From contig NZ_JASEFJ010000001.1 of the NCBI RefSeq assembly GCF_030019085.1, positions 124,001 to 188,000 of the forward strand: 64,000 nucleotides of DNA, written 5' to 3'. The notes below the pieces were generated by a model. The model was not told the DNA's origin, did no database searches, and worked only from the letters and a program-made list of their open reading frames with translations. The position numbers and the translations under genes were made by a program. Positions 27,933-36,559 of this stretch are shown piece after piece. The stretch comes from Methanoculleus sp. Its GTDB lineage: Archaea > Halobacteriota > Methanomicrobia > Methanomicrobiales > Methanoculleaceae. Numbering within the stretch: position 1 is the stretch's first letter; each line of letters opens with the position of its first letter.

Positions 27933-28603
27933 TGCTCGGGATTATCGGGGGCACCAGCCTGCTATTTGCTGATCTACCTGCGCTTGAGAAGAGAGACGTA
28001 GCCACCCCATACGGCAAGGCGGAGGTGCATACCGGAGAGTTTGCGCTGCTGATGCGCCACCAGCACAACCTTCCGCCGCATAGGATCAACTACCGCGCCT
28101 GCCTTGCTGCGCTTGCGGTTCTGGGGGTGGATGAGATCGTCGCGTTCGGTTCGTCAGGGTCTCTGAAACACGAGATCGAGCCCGGCTCGATCGTCATCCC
28201 GACAGACTATCTCAGCTTCGCCGAGATCCCCTCCGTCTACGAGTCCACCATCGAACACGTCCGACCTGAACTCGACGCAGACCTTGTCCAAACCCTCGGC
28301 GGCCTGGTGCCGGAGGCGAGGGTCGGCGGGGTCTACGCCCAGACGCGTGGGCCAAGGATAGAGACCGTCTCCGAGGTACGGGCTCTTGCAAGTGTGGCGG
28401 ATCTCGTAGGGATGACCGTTGCAAGTGAGGCGACGCTCGCCCTTGAACTCGGGATGCGGTTTGCCGCCATCTGCACCGTGGATAATTACGCAAACGGTCT
28501 TGGGGGAGAGACCCTGACCTATGAACATATCCTCGCCACCTCCAGGGCGAACGCCCGAAGGACAGAGAGAATCCTTGAGAGGATTGTGGAGCAACTTGGA
28601 TGA
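27932..28603 (+). CDS. MTA/MTI phosphorylase family protein (6-oxopurine nucleoside phosphorylase)
   Basis: This 223-aa PNP/MTAP-fold enzyme cleaves a 5'-modified purine nucleoside to base plus sugar-1-phosphate. Visible elements are the phosphate loop IIGGTSL (residues 3-9), LMRHQHNLPPHRINYRA, FGSSGSLKHEI and YAQTRGPRIETVSEVRAL. GMTVASEATLALEL and CTVDNYANGL are also seen. The next gene is dadD, overlapping by four bases, so the substrate is likely the inosine product of DadD, such as 5'-methylthioinosine or 5'-deoxyinosine. This matches the salvage route known in Methanocaldococcus. Substrate choice is inferred. Confidence 0.88.
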   Translation: MLGIIGGTSLLFADLPALEKRDVATPYGKAEVHTGEFALLMRHQHNLPPHRINYRACLAALAVLGVDEIVAFGSSGSLKHEIEPGSIVIPTDYLSFAEIPSVYESTIEHVRPELDADLVQTLGGLVPEARVGGVYAQTRGPRIETVSEVRALASVADLVGMTVASEATLALELGMRFAAICTVDNYANGLGGETLTYEHILATSRANARRTERILERIVEQLG

Positions 28604-29910
28604 ATGATACCTTTTCCACCACAGGATCGACCCTGATCGCCGGGGTCACCACCATCGATGGTTCGGCCGCTGATATAGGGATCGACGAGAGCGGCACCAT
28701 CGTCGCGATCGGGAAGGACGCAAAAGGGGCGATCGACGCCGATATAATCATCGATGGTTCTGACAGGCTCGCAGTCCCGGGACTGGTAAACACCCATACT
28801 CACGCCGCGATGAGTCTTTTGCGGGGGTATGCGGACGATATGCTACTCCAGGACTGGCTCTCAGAGAAGATCTGGCCGCTTGAGGCCCACCTATCCGGCG
28901 ACGACGTCTACGCGGGGACGCGACTTGCCTGCCTGGAGATGATCAGGAGCGGCACCGTCGCGTTCAACGATATGTACTTCTTCATGGACAGGGCCACAGC
29001 GGCGGTCGATGAGATGGGAATGAAGGCAACGCTCGCCTACGGGTTCATCGACCTTGGCATGGAGGAGAAACGCGAGGCCGAGATCAGGGCGACGGAGGCA
29101 CTGGTCCGCCACATCGCCTCGCTCAACAACCCCCGAATTCAGGCGGCCGTCGGGCCGCACTCTGTGTACACCGTCTCCCCCGAGGGTCTAACCTGGTGTG
29201 CCGATTTTGCAAAAGAACAGAATATCGGCATCCATGTCCATCTCTCCGAGACCGAGAAGGAGGTCACCGACTGCCTGGCGCAGTATGGAAAACGCCCCGC
29301 GTATCTCCTCGACGAATGTGGTTGTCTCACCCCGCGGACGGTCGCCGCGCACTGCTGCTGGCTCGATGAGTCTGAGTGCCGTCTCCTCGGACAGCGCGGA
29401 GTCCACGTCTCCCACAACCCGGCGAGCAACATGAAACTTGCCGTCAACCGGGCGATGCCCTGCCACTGGCTGGAACAGTATGGGGCCGGTCTAACCCTCG
29501 GGACAGATGGCTGCTCCTCAAACAACAACCTGGATCTCTTTGAGGAGATGAAGTTTGCAGCACTGTTGCAGAAGTTCGCCTGGAACTCCCCGACCCTCCT
29601 CCCCGCTGGCAAGGTGCTCGCGATGGCGACGGCGGGGGGTGCCCGTGCTCTCGGCACAGGCCCCGGGTCGCTGACAGTCGGCACTCCGGCAGATATCGTC
29701 CTCATCGATACACGGGCGGTCTGCAACACGCCGCTATTCCACGCTGACTCAAACCTTGTTTACGCCTGTAACGGTGGAGCGGTCATGACCGTCCTCTGCC
29801 AGGGTAGGATCCTGATGCACGAGCGGGAAGTTCCGGGAGAGGAGGAGATCGTCAGGGAGGCCGCTGCTGCCGCCAGAGCGCTTGTTGAACGAGCAAGAGA
29901 TGGGGAGTGA
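28600..29910 (+). CDS. dadD: 5'-deoxyadenosine / MTA / SAH deaminase (DadD)
   Basis: DadD deaminates 5'-deoxyadenosine, methylthioadenosine and S-adenosylhomocysteine, clearing products of radical SAM and methyltransferase reactions. The 436-aa amidohydrolase has the metal motif HTHAAM (about residues 66-71) and GPHSVYTVSPE. IHVHLSETEKEV, AHCCWLDE and GTDGCSSNNNLDLFEEMKFA follow, all typical of the MTA/SAH deaminase group. It overlaps the phosphorylase stop by four bases (ATGA). Together they give a purine-and-sugar salvage pair. Confidence 0.93.
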   Translation: MNDTFSTTGSTLIAGVTTIDGSAADIGIDESGTIVAIGKDAKGAIDADIIIDGSDRLAVPGLVNTHTHAAMSLLRGYADDMLLQDWLSEKIWPLEAHLSGDDVYAGTRLACLEMIRSGTVAFNDMYFFMDRATAAVDEMGMKATLAYGFIDLGMEEKREAEIRATEALVRHIASLNNPRIQAAVGPHSVYTVSPEGLTWCADFAKEQNIGIHVHLSETEKEVTDCLAQYGKRPAYLLDECGCLTPRTVAAHCCWLDESECRLLGQRGVHVSHNPASNMKLAVNRAMPCHWLEQYGAGLTLGTDGCSSNNNLDLFEEMKFAALLQKFAWNSPTLLPAGKVLAMATAGGARALGTGPGSLTVGTPADIVLIDTRAVCNTPLFHADSNLVYACNGGAVMTVLCQGRILMHEREVPGEEEIVREAAAAARALVERARDGE

Positions 29911-30004
29911 ATCCCGGGGTTCCGGGGACTATCCACTATTATTTTTTCAGATCACCGACTCTGGAGGGCCTGTGGCTGAAAGATAAGTCGCAAAATCCTT
30001 CCCG

Positions 30005-30055
30005 GGGGGTGTATCGATGGAGAGTTGCCACCCGGGGAGGGCGGGAGGGGAAGAT
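30005..30055 (+). repeat. Dispersed intergenic repeat, partial copy
   Basis: GGTGTATCGATGGAGAGTTG, followed by a C/G-rich stem and GGAGGGCGGGAGGGG, matches the core of the copy at 50.7 kb. It sits between dadD and the convergent Fe-S gene. Confidence 0.45.
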
Positions 30056-30086
30056 ATCTCTGGAACGGCCAAAACCTGCTCTCCAA

Positions 30087-30962
30087 TCAGGGTCGTCTTG
30101 ACTCACAGGGGACACCCGTCTGGCAGAGACCGCAACTAGGGACCGGAAACCCAAGTTCGCCCTCTACGTGGGGTATTGCCGTCTTCCGGATATAGGCAAA
30201 GCATCGCTCTTTATCGTGCCCCGCCTCCGAGATCGCGCCTGCCGGACAGCGTCGGATACAGGCATCGCACTCTCCCCCGGCGAGACGTAGACAGTACTCT
30301 GTTCTGTTGTGATAGGGTCTCGGTGTTGCCGGAAGGTCTACGTCGGCCACAACCGAACCCAGGCGCACTGCTTTGCCCCGCTCCGTGATCAGCCCATCAC
30401 AGAGACCGAACGTCCCGAGACCTGATGCGTAAGCAGCGTGCCGTTCTGACCAGCGTGAAGCGATCCCAAACCGCTCCGAGACCTCGCGCCTGAACTCCGG
30501 CAGCCTGACCGGAGCGACGGCAGGGTGTCCGGCCTCGATAAGAACGCGGGTAAGGTGGTCGCGGATGCGGTCGTTTACAGCCTCCCCGTAGAGCCTGGCA
30601 AGGCTCCAGCGGCGTGAGGGAAACAAGGTGCATGTCCTATGCTCGCGCCGGGTCGCTTCGGTCTGCGGCAGCACCCAGACTATAACAGCAAGATCGGAGG
30701 CTGCAGTATCGATCCCGGGAAATCTGAGCTGGAACACCTCAAGGGGCGTCCAGTAAAACGGTCCGATCGTCTCCTTAAACTCAGCGTACAGCGGATCGTC
30801 CCCGCGCGAGACACCGATGAGCGGACTGTCCCAGACAGGTTCCGCAAGATCCGGGCCCAGCCTGTTCAGATCAGGATCGGCCAGGAGTGACTCGATCTCG
30901 TGTATGATCTCCTCGACACCAGATCCCCCGTGCATAACATAACCCGCTGAACTCGGTTTCAC
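30087..30962 (-). CDS. QueG-like [4Fe-4S] oxidoreductase (COG1600-type)
   Basis: This 291-aa protein ends with two cluster motifs, CDACIRRCPAGAI (near residue 235) and CGLCQTGVPCE (near 280), as in epoxyqueuosine reductase and reductive dehalogenase-like Fe-S proteins. A central block YASGLGTFGLCDGLIT matches the cobalamin-proximal part of QueG. Archaea make archaeosine rather than queuosine, so the real substrate is unknown. The ATG overlaps the stop of the acyl-CoA synthetase by four bases, so the pair is an operon. Confidence 0.72.
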   Translation of the reverse strand: MKPSSAGYVMHGGSGVEEIIHEIESLLADPDLNRLGPDLAEPVWDSPLIGVSRGDDPLYAEFKETIGPFYWTPLEVFQLRFPGIDTAASDLAVIVWVLPQTEATRREHRTCTLFPSRRWSLARLYGEAVNDRIRDHLTRVLIEAGHPAVAPVRLPEFRREVSERFGIASRWSERHAAYASGLGTFGLCDGLITERGKAVRLGSVVADVDLPATPRPYHNRTEYCLRLAGGECDACIRRCPAGAISEAGHDKERCFAYIRKTAIPHVEGELGFPVPSCGLCQTGVPCESRRP

Positions 30963-32659
30963 GCCGTCTCGATCTTTGACTCGTCCTCAAGACCGAGTTC
31001 CTTTATCGCGCTTTCTCGCATCTTGAACTTCATGATCTTGCCTGAGACCGTCATGGGGAAGTCGTCGACAAACTTGATATAGCGCGGGATCTTGAAGTGC
31101 GCAATCCGGCCGCGGCAGAACTCACGCACCTCCTCCTCCGTCAGTCTCTCGCCGTTATCGACCTTGATCCATGCCATAAGTTCCTCGCCGTACTTCCTGT
31201 CCGGCACCCCGATCACATAGGCGTCAGCGATCTTCGGGTGAGTGTGGAGGAACTCCTCGATCTCGCGGGGATAGATGTTCTCCCCGCCGCGGATCACCAT
31301 ATCCTTCAGGCGGCCAACGATCTTGAGATAGTTTTCTTCGTCCATCACCCCGAGATCTCCCGTATGGTTCCAGCCATTCTCGTCGATTGTTGCCCGGGTA
31401 GCGTTCGGATTGTTGTAGTAACACCGCATCACGCAATATCCGCGGGCACAGATCTCACCGGTCTCGCCCCGCGGTACAATCCTCTTCGTATTCGGGTCAA
31501 CGATCTTGACCTCGGTGTAGGGGAAGGGTCTTCCCACTGTCGATACACGCCGGTCCAGGGGGTCATCGGTCGTAGTCATCGTGATCCCCGGTGAGGTCTC
31601 GGTCTGGCCGTAGACGATCACGATCTCGGACATGTGCATCCTCCGGTTGACCTCCCGCATCACCTCGGTCGGGCATGGCGAACCTGCCATGATCCCAGTC
31701 CTTAGCGAGTCCAGCCGATAGTTCTCGAAATTAGGGTGCGCAAGTTCAGCGATAAACATCGTCGGCACCCCGTGGAGGGCTGTGCAGCGCTCGTCCTGCA
31801 CGGTTTTAAGGACGGCCTCCGCATCAAAGACTGGCGATGGCAGCACCATTGTGGTGCCATGTGTAACGCAGGCCATGTTGGAGAGGACCATGCCAAAACA
31901 GTGGTAGAATGGCACAGGGATACAGAGACGATCCGCCGGGGAGAACTTCATTCCCTCCCCGATGAAGAAACCGTTGTTCAGGATGTTGTGGTGTGTCAGG
32001 ACAACACCCTTCGGGAATCCGGTTGTTCCGCTGGTATACTGGATGTTGACCGGGTCGTCGAAGTCAAGCGACTCCTCCCTCTCCAGGAGTTCTTCTGGAG
32101 CGATGAGATCGGCCATCTCCATGAGATCGTCCCAGGTGTACATGCCGTTGTAGGGGATATCTCCCAGGAATATGACGTTCCTCAAGAACGGGAACCTGTC
32201 ACTATCTATCCGACCGGGCTTCGCCTCAAACGCTTCAGGACACGACTCATAGAACATCCCGACGTAGTCGGAGGTCTTGAACCGGCCCTGGATGAAGAGC
32301 GTCTGCACCTCGGACTGTTTCATCGCATACTCAAACTCGTATGTCCGGTATGCAGGGTTGATGTTCACCATTATAGCGCCGATCTTTGCTGTGGCAAACT
32401 GGACAAGCACCCACTCAGCGTAGTTCAGCGCCCATATGGCAACCCTGTCTCCACGCTCCACGTCAAGCGCCATCAGGGCGCGTGCCAGGGTATTGACACG
32501 ATCGAGAAACTCCGCATACGTCCACCTGATACCCTGTTGGACGGAAACGAGTGCCTCGTTATCGGGGTGCGCCGCGGCTATACGGTTCAACATTTCACCA
32601 ATGGTGACGCCGAGCAGAGGTATCTGCGAGGTTCCACATGTGTAACTGCCCTCAACCAT
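30959..32659 (-). CDS. Acyl-CoA synthetase (AMP-forming, medium/long-chain type)
   Basis: This 566-aa ANL-superfamily enzyme activates a carboxylic acid with ATP and CoA. It shows the P-loop YTSGTTGFPKGVVLTHHN (near residue 205), VYGQTETSPG, and the hinge region NHTGDLGVMDEENYLKIVGRLKDMVIRGGENIYP. The catalytic lysine is in FPMTVSGKIMKFKMRE. The adenylation set is complete. Methanogens use such enzymes for exogenous fatty or aryl acids, and the substrate is not clear. It is the first gene of a pair with the Fe-S reductase. Confidence 0.88.
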   Translation of the reverse strand: MVEGSYTCGTSQIPLLGVTIGEMLNRIAAAHPDNEALVSVQQGIRWTYAEFLDRVNTLARALMALDVERGDRVAIWALNYAEWVLVQFATAKIGAIMVNINPAYRTYEFEYAMKQSEVQTLFIQGRFKTSDYVGMFYESCPEAFEAKPGRIDSDRFPFLRNVIFLGDIPYNGMYTWDDLMEMADLIAPEELLEREESLDFDDPVNIQYTSGTTGFPKGVVLTHHNILNNGFFIGEGMKFSPADRLCIPVPFYHCFGMVLSNMACVTHGTTMVLPSPVFDAEAVLKTVQDERCTALHGVPTMFIAELAHPNFENYRLDSLRTGIMAGSPCPTEVMREVNRRMHMSEIVIVYGQTETSPGITMTTTDDPLDRRVSTVGRPFPYTEVKIVDPNTKRIVPRGETGEICARGYCVMRCYYNNPNATRATIDENGWNHTGDLGVMDEENYLKIVGRLKDMVIRGGENIYPREIEEFLHTHPKIADAYVIGVPDRKYGEELMAWIKVDNGERLTEEEVREFCRGRIAHFKIPRYIKFVDDFPMTVSGKIMKFKMRESAIKELGLEDESKIETA

Positions 32660-32754
32660 TCCATATAAATGGGTGTCGGTGGCGTTATATGATTACTGGT
32701 TTTTTCCAGACGCAATCATTATACTGCATTGCCTTCAATGTAGTAGAGGACAAT

Positions 32755-32908
32755 GGGGTCGTGGCCTAGTCCGGAATGGCGACGGGCTCCAGCGGTCTTT
32801 GCACATGATGAACAATGGGTCTCCTGATTGATGGATGATGACCCGTTGGAGCACTGATGCATGTTCGGAGAGACCCGTCGATCGTGAGTTCAAATCTCAC
32901 CGACCCCA
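32755..32908 (+). tRNA. tRNA-Trp (anticodon CCA) with intron
   Basis: The exons are 32755-32792 and 32873-32908. The acceptor GGGGTCG pairs with CGACCCC (32901-32907), discriminator A908. After splicing, the anticodon arm is ACGGG-CTCCAGA-CCCGT, anticodon CCA. The intron, after position 37, spans 32793-32872 (80 nt). The splice site is a bulge-helix-bulge: CTCC (32787-32790) pairs with GGAG (32867-32870), with bulges AG^C and AG^A. CCA is not fully encoded. Confidence 0.95.
32793..32872 (+). ncRNA. Box C/D guide RNA inside the tRNA-Trp intron
   Basis: Box C is ATGATGA (32805-32811), D' is CTGA (32824-32827), C' is ATGATGA (32835-32841) and D is CTGA (32854-32857). The fifth base before D (G32849) pairs with C34 of the tRNA within a six-base match (TGGAGC to GCTCCA). 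The fifth base before D' (G32819) pairs with C874, position 39, within GAGACCC. So it should guide 2'-O-methylation at 34 and 39 of its own pre-tRNA, as known for euryarchaeal tRNA-Trp introns. Confidence 0.92.
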
Positions 32909-33230
32909 CATTTTACAACTTTTGATGGGTAGGCCTGTCCACACTCTTCTTCTGCTGGCTAAATCTTCTTCTGCTGGCTAAAATCCCCAGAGCGATGAGA
33001 GTTACGCCGGGCGCGATCAACCCGCAGGTGTGTTCTCTCCTGGCCAACATGGTGCATCCCGCGCGCTCATCTGGACCCATCACGGAGATACTGGCGCGCA
33101 TAAATATGACTGTGGGCAGCAATCAGTCCTTACTCACCGGGGGTTTTTCCGTCCAGGATAGATACGGTCTAACCGGGAGGTCTTTAAACCAGTTCAACCA
33201 ACATTTCAGCACCTATCTGAGGGCACCTAT
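32909..33230. other. Intergenic region with a 19-base tandem duplication
   Basis: No gene is seen between tRNA-Trp and fae-hps. TCTTCTTCTGCTGGCTAAA occurs twice back to back (32945-32963 and 32964-32982). The fae-hps promoter is probably near 33183 (TTTAAACC), leaving a leader of about 25-30 bases. Confidence 0.5.
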
Positions 33231-34412
33231 ATGTATCTCATCGGAGAAGCACTGGTTGGTGACGGCGCAGAACTTGCGCACGTAGACCTTATCATGGGAA
33301 ACAAAGAAGGACCTGTAGGACAGGCGTTTGCAAACGCCCTCTCGCAACTCTCCAGGGGTCACACCCCGCTCCTTGCGGTCATAAGGCCAAACCTGCCTGC
33401 AAAACCCTCGACCATCATCATCCCGAAGGTCACCCTGAAAAAAGAGTATCAGGTGAACCAGATCTTCGGGCCTGTGCAGTCAGCGGTGGCAAAGGCCGTC
33501 GCCGACTCGGTTGAGGAGGGCGTCTTTGAAGGGGTCGATATCGAGGATACCGTCATCATGGTAAGCGTCTTTGTCCACCCGACTGCCGAGGACTACAACA
33601 GGTTATACCGGTTCAACTACGGCGCGACGAAACTCGCGATCCGCCGGGCACTCGATCGGTTCCCTGATCTCGATACGCTCCTTCACGAGAAAGATCGGGC
33701 AGCCCATGCTGTAATGGGATTCAAGGTTCAGCGTCTCTGGAACCCGCCCTACCTGCAGGTTGCGATGGACCTTGTTGACAGAAACCATATGCAAAAGGTC
33801 CTTGAAGAACTGCCGGAGAGCGACCACCTGATCATCGAGGCCGGAACACCTCTTATCAAGAAGTTTGGACTCTCGATCATCTCCGAGATCCGCAAGATCC
33901 GGCAGAGCGCGTTCATCGTCGCCGACCTCAAAACCCTGGATACCGGGAACCTGGAGGCCCGCATGGCCGCTGACGCCGGTGCTGACGCCGTTGTGATCTC
34001 CGGTCTTGCCCCGCCATCGACGATCGAGAAGGCCATCCAGGAAGCCCGGAAGACCGGTATCTACACTGTGTTAGACACGCTCAACGTCAGTGATCCGGTT
34101 GCTGTCATCGGGCAATTGAAGTTGAAGCCTGATGTTGTTGAACTACACAGGGCTATCGACATCGAGGATACCGATCACGCCTGGGGCGATATCCCGGCAA
34201 TCAGGAAGGCAGGCGGTGAGAGGATGCTGATCGCGACTGCGGGCGGCATCAGGCAGCATGTTGTGAAGGATGCTCTCAGGGCTGGTGCTGACATCGTGGT
34301 GGTTGGCCGGGCAATAACCGCAAGCAAGGACATCAAACATGCGGCTGAAGAGTTTCTGGAAGAACTGAACACCGAAGAGGTTGACCAGTTCAGGATAATG
34401 ACCGATTTCTAA
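33231..34412 (+). CDS. Bifunctional formaldehyde-activating enzyme / 3-hexulose-6-phosphate synthase
   Basis: The N-terminal Fae domain (about residues 1-165) joins formaldehyde to tetrahydromethanopterin. Its landmarks are GEALVGDGAELAHVDLIMG, GHTPLLAVIRPNLPAKPST and VFVHPTAEDYNRLYRFNYGA. The C-terminal Hps domain (about 180-393, LQVAMDLVDRN, ADLKTLD, VVELHRAIDIE) is an OMP-decarboxylase-like barrel. It forms or splits hexulose-6-phosphate. In methanogens the fusion supplies ribose-5-phosphate from hexulose phosphate and captures the formaldehyde released. At 393 aa it is full length. A terminator-like palindrome follows. Confidence 0.96.
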   Translation: MYLIGEALVGDGAELAHVDLIMGNKEGPVGQAFANALSQLSRGHTPLLAVIRPNLPAKPSTIIIPKVTLKKEYQVNQIFGPVQSAVAKAVADSVEEGVFEGVDIEDTVIMVSVFVHPTAEDYNRLYRFNYGATKLAIRRALDRFPDLDTLLHEKDRAAHAVMGFKVQRLWNPPYLQVAMDLVDRNHMQKVLEELPESDHLIIEAGTPLIKKFGLSIISEIRKIRQSAFIVADLKTLDTGNLEARMAADAGADAVVISGLAPPSTIEKAIQEARKTGIYTVLDTLNVSDPVAVIGQLKLKPDVVELHRAIDIEDTDHAWGDIPAIRKAGGERMLIATAGGIRQHVVKDALRAGADIVVVGRAITASKDIKHAAEEFLEELNTEEVDQFRIMTDF

Positions 34413-34433
34413 GGTTATATTATAACCCTTTTT
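34413..34433 (+). terminator. Palindrome and T-run after fae-hps
   Basis: GGTTATA-T-TATAACC is a perfect inverted repeat starting right after the stop codon. It is followed by CTTTTT, a likely transcription end. Confidence 0.55.
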
Positions 34434-34585
34434 CCTGTCCGGCAACGGTTCCTGGAGGAGTTCCCATTAAAGAGAGGGTATGTCTTCAAGTATCAATGGC
34501 AAAACAGTCGATACGTGTGCAGGCACCGACAGGGACGGAGCGGCAACTATTTTTGTCTGGATCTCCTATTTATGCTGATAAGTCC

Positions 34586-34660
34586 GGGGCAGTAGGGTAG
34601 CCTGGTCCATCCTAGAGCGTTTGGGACGCTTTGACGGCAGTTCAAATCTGCCCTGCCCCA
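34586..34660 (+). tRNA. tRNA-Pro (anticodon TGG)
   Basis: The acceptor GGGGCAG pairs with CTGCCCC. The anticodon arm is GAGCG-TTTGGGA-CGCTT (one G-T pair), anticodon TGG. The T-arm is GGCAGTTCAAATCTGCC. The 75-nt gene has no intron and no encoded CCA. The nth start codon is nine bases downstream. Confidence 0.93.
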
Positions 34661-34668
34661 TTTCTGTC

Positions 34669-35367
34669 ATGAACCGAAATACTGCCTGCGAGATCTACCG
34701 CCGCCTCCTTGCGCGCTACCCGATCATCGATGACAGGCGTCATTTCATAGAGTTTCATAACCCCTTTGAGGCTTTGATCCTGACGATCCTATCCGCGCAG
34801 ACGACAGACCGCGCAGTCAACGCCGTTCGCGACGAACTCTTTTCCCGTTATCCGACTCCAGAGACCCTCGCCAGCGCCGAACCAGAAGAGGTCGAACAAA
34901 TCATAAGGAGCATAGGTTTCCATCACATGAAAGCCCGCTATATCGTCGGCGCGGCAAAAAAGATTGTTTCTGAGTTCGGTGGCGAGGTTCCTCAGACCAT
35001 GGAAGGGCTGCTGTCCCTACCGGGCGTCGGCAGGAAGACCGCAAACATCGTCCTCTCACATGCGTTCGGGATCAACGCCGGTATACCTGTCGATACACAC
35101 GTTCGCCGGGTTTCAAGACGGTTGGGTCTCACCCTGAGGATAGACCCCGACGTCATTGAGAGAGATCTCATGACGCTCTTTCCGCAGGAGGTCTGGGGAG
35201 ACATCAACTACCTGCTGATCCGTCATGGGCGCGCTGTCTGCATGGCGCGGAATCCGAAGCACGACGAGTGTGTGGTAGCAGACCTCTGCCAGTATTACCA
35301 GGAGATGCGGACCGTAGAGGAAGAAGGCGGTATGAAGCGAGGATGTCTGCACAAAATGTTACGTTGA
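34669..35367 (+). CDS. nth: Endonuclease III (DNA glycosylase/AP lyase)
   Basis: Nth removes oxidised pyrimidines and nicks the abasic site. The 232-aa protein has the helix-hairpin-helix LPGVGRKTANIVLSHAFG (catalytic lysine in GRKT), and the catalytic aspartate in PVDTHVRRVSRRLGL. The C-terminal cluster region reads C-MARNPK-H-DE-C-VVADL-C. In most homologues the second ligand is cysteine, so the [4Fe-4S] site here would be three Cys and one His, or be altered. It probably shares a transcript with tRNA-Pro. Confidence 0.93.
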   Translation: MNRNTACEIYRRLLARYPIIDDRRHFIEFHNPFEALILTILSAQTTDRAVNAVRDELFSRYPTPETLASAEPEEVEQIIRSIGFHHMKARYIVGAAKKIVSEFGGEVPQTMEGLLSLPGVGRKTANIVLSHAFGINAGIPVDTHVRRVSRRLGLTLRIDPDVIERDLMTLFPQEVWGDINYLLIRHGRAVCMARNPKHDECVVADLCQYYQEMRTVEEEGGMKRGCLHKMLR

Positions 35368-35369
35368 AC

Positions 35370-36554
35370 TCAAAAAGTCCCACCGATCAAGGCCCGTGCA
35401 ATCAGGTAACAGCCTCCTGAAACCGCTGCCGCCGCCGGGATGGTCAGGATCCACGCGATCAGGATCTCGCGAACCACTCCCCACTTGACTGCCGAGTAGC
35501 CCCGGGTAGCGCCGACACCCATAATCGCACCTGTTGCCGCATGAGTCGTCGAGACCGGGATGCCGAATGCAGTCATCAGAGAGAGGACACCACCCGCCGC
35601 GGTTGATGCGGAGAAACCCTGGTATGGCCGGATCCGCGTGATCTTGTTGGCCATCCTGTCGATGACCCGCCACCCACCAAGGAGGGTTCCAAGTGATATG
35701 GCAAGTGAAGATGCAAAAATGACCCAGAGTGGGACAGAAAACTCGGCGATCAGTCCCCCTGCGAGGAGCATGGCGGTTATGATACCCATTGCATTCTGAG
35801 CATCGTTGCTGCCGTGGCCGATGGCCTGAAAGGATCCGGAAAAGATCTGGAGGATCTTAAAAAGCCTGGAGAGACGCCTTGGCGGGTAGTTACGAAAGAT
35901 GCAGGTTATAATGATGGCGATGACAAACGCTGAGAGAAAACCAAGCATTGGAGAGATAACAATGAAGATGATAACCGCAAGGAGGCCCCCGATTTTCAAA
36001 AAACCTGTTGCAATGGCGAGCGGGATTATCACCGTCACCCCGATGAGCCCGCCAACAATAACGTTCCAGGGTTTAAAGTCTTCCCTCCTGTGCGCAATTG
36101 CAACAGTGGCTACCACCCCGATAACGGCACCTGCAATGGCGTAAAGGGCAGTCTGCTTCATCAGCGCAAAAGGCGGCCAGAGGATCGCTCCTTGCCCGGC
36201 AGCAACCATCCCTGCCCCAAGCAACCCACCGATAAGAGCATGGCTGCTCGATACCGGAATCCCGAAGAATGATGTTATCAAAACCCAGAGCACAGCGCCG
36301 ATCATCGCCATCAAGATCATCAGCGGCGTGATAAAGACCGGATCGACTATCCCTTTACCGATAGTCGCTGCAATCGCAGTTGTAAAGAGCAGTGGCCCCA
36401 GAAGGTTGAATACACCGGCCAGGAGGACCGCCTGCAGAGGTGTCAGGGCTTTTGTCGCGACGATGGTGGCGATCGAGTTTGCAGCATCGTTCAGGCCGTT
36501 TGCAAAATTAAAGAGCAGTGCAAGAAGGATACCGAGAACGATGATCGGGTCCAT
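35370..36554 (-). CDS. PiT-family inorganic phosphate transporter
   Basis: This 394-aa permease has about ten membrane spans and the paired PiT signatures. The first is FANGLNDAANSIATIVATKALTP (near residue 17), the second GHGSNDAQNAMGIITAML (near 245). GIPVSSSHALIGGLLGAG and GIPVSTTHAATGAIMGVG are also paired. It imports phosphate coupled to H+ or Na+. The DUF47 gene lies six bases upstream, a standard pairing. It ends two bases from the convergent nth. Confidence 0.95.
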   Translation of the reverse strand: MDPIIVLGILLALLFNFANGLNDAANSIATIVATKALTPLQAVLLAGVFNLLGPLLFTTAIAATIGKGIVDPVFITPLMILMAMIGAVLWVLITSFFGIPVSSSHALIGGLLGAGMVAAGQGAILWPPFALMKQTALYAIAGAVIGVVATVAIAHRREDFKPWNVIVGGLIGVTVIIPLAIATGFLKIGGLLAVIIFIVISPMLGFLSAFVIAIIITCIFRNYPPRRLSRLFKILQIFSGSFQAIGHGSNDAQNAMGIITAMLLAGGLIAEFSVPLWVIFASSLAISLGTLLGGWRVIDRMANKITRIRPYQGFSASTAAGGVLSLMTAFGIPVSTTHAATGAIMGVGATRGYSAVKWGVVREILIAWILTIPAAAAVSGGCYLIARALIGGTF

Positions 36555-36559
36555 AGTGC

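Noticed and set aside
27880-27934. TGATGA...CTGA upstream of the phosphorylase as a box C/D RNA
   Set aside because: No D' and C' pair at proper spacing. The sequence is better explained as a short leader frame or 5' leader.
30087-30962. Calling the Fe-S protein a true epoxyqueuosine reductase
   Set aside because: Queuosine is not made by archaea, and cluster motifs alone do not set the substrate, so only QueG-like is used.
32945-32982. Two-unit 19-base tandem repeat as a CRISPR seed
   Set aside because: Only two adjacent units without spacers. It is a simple duplication.
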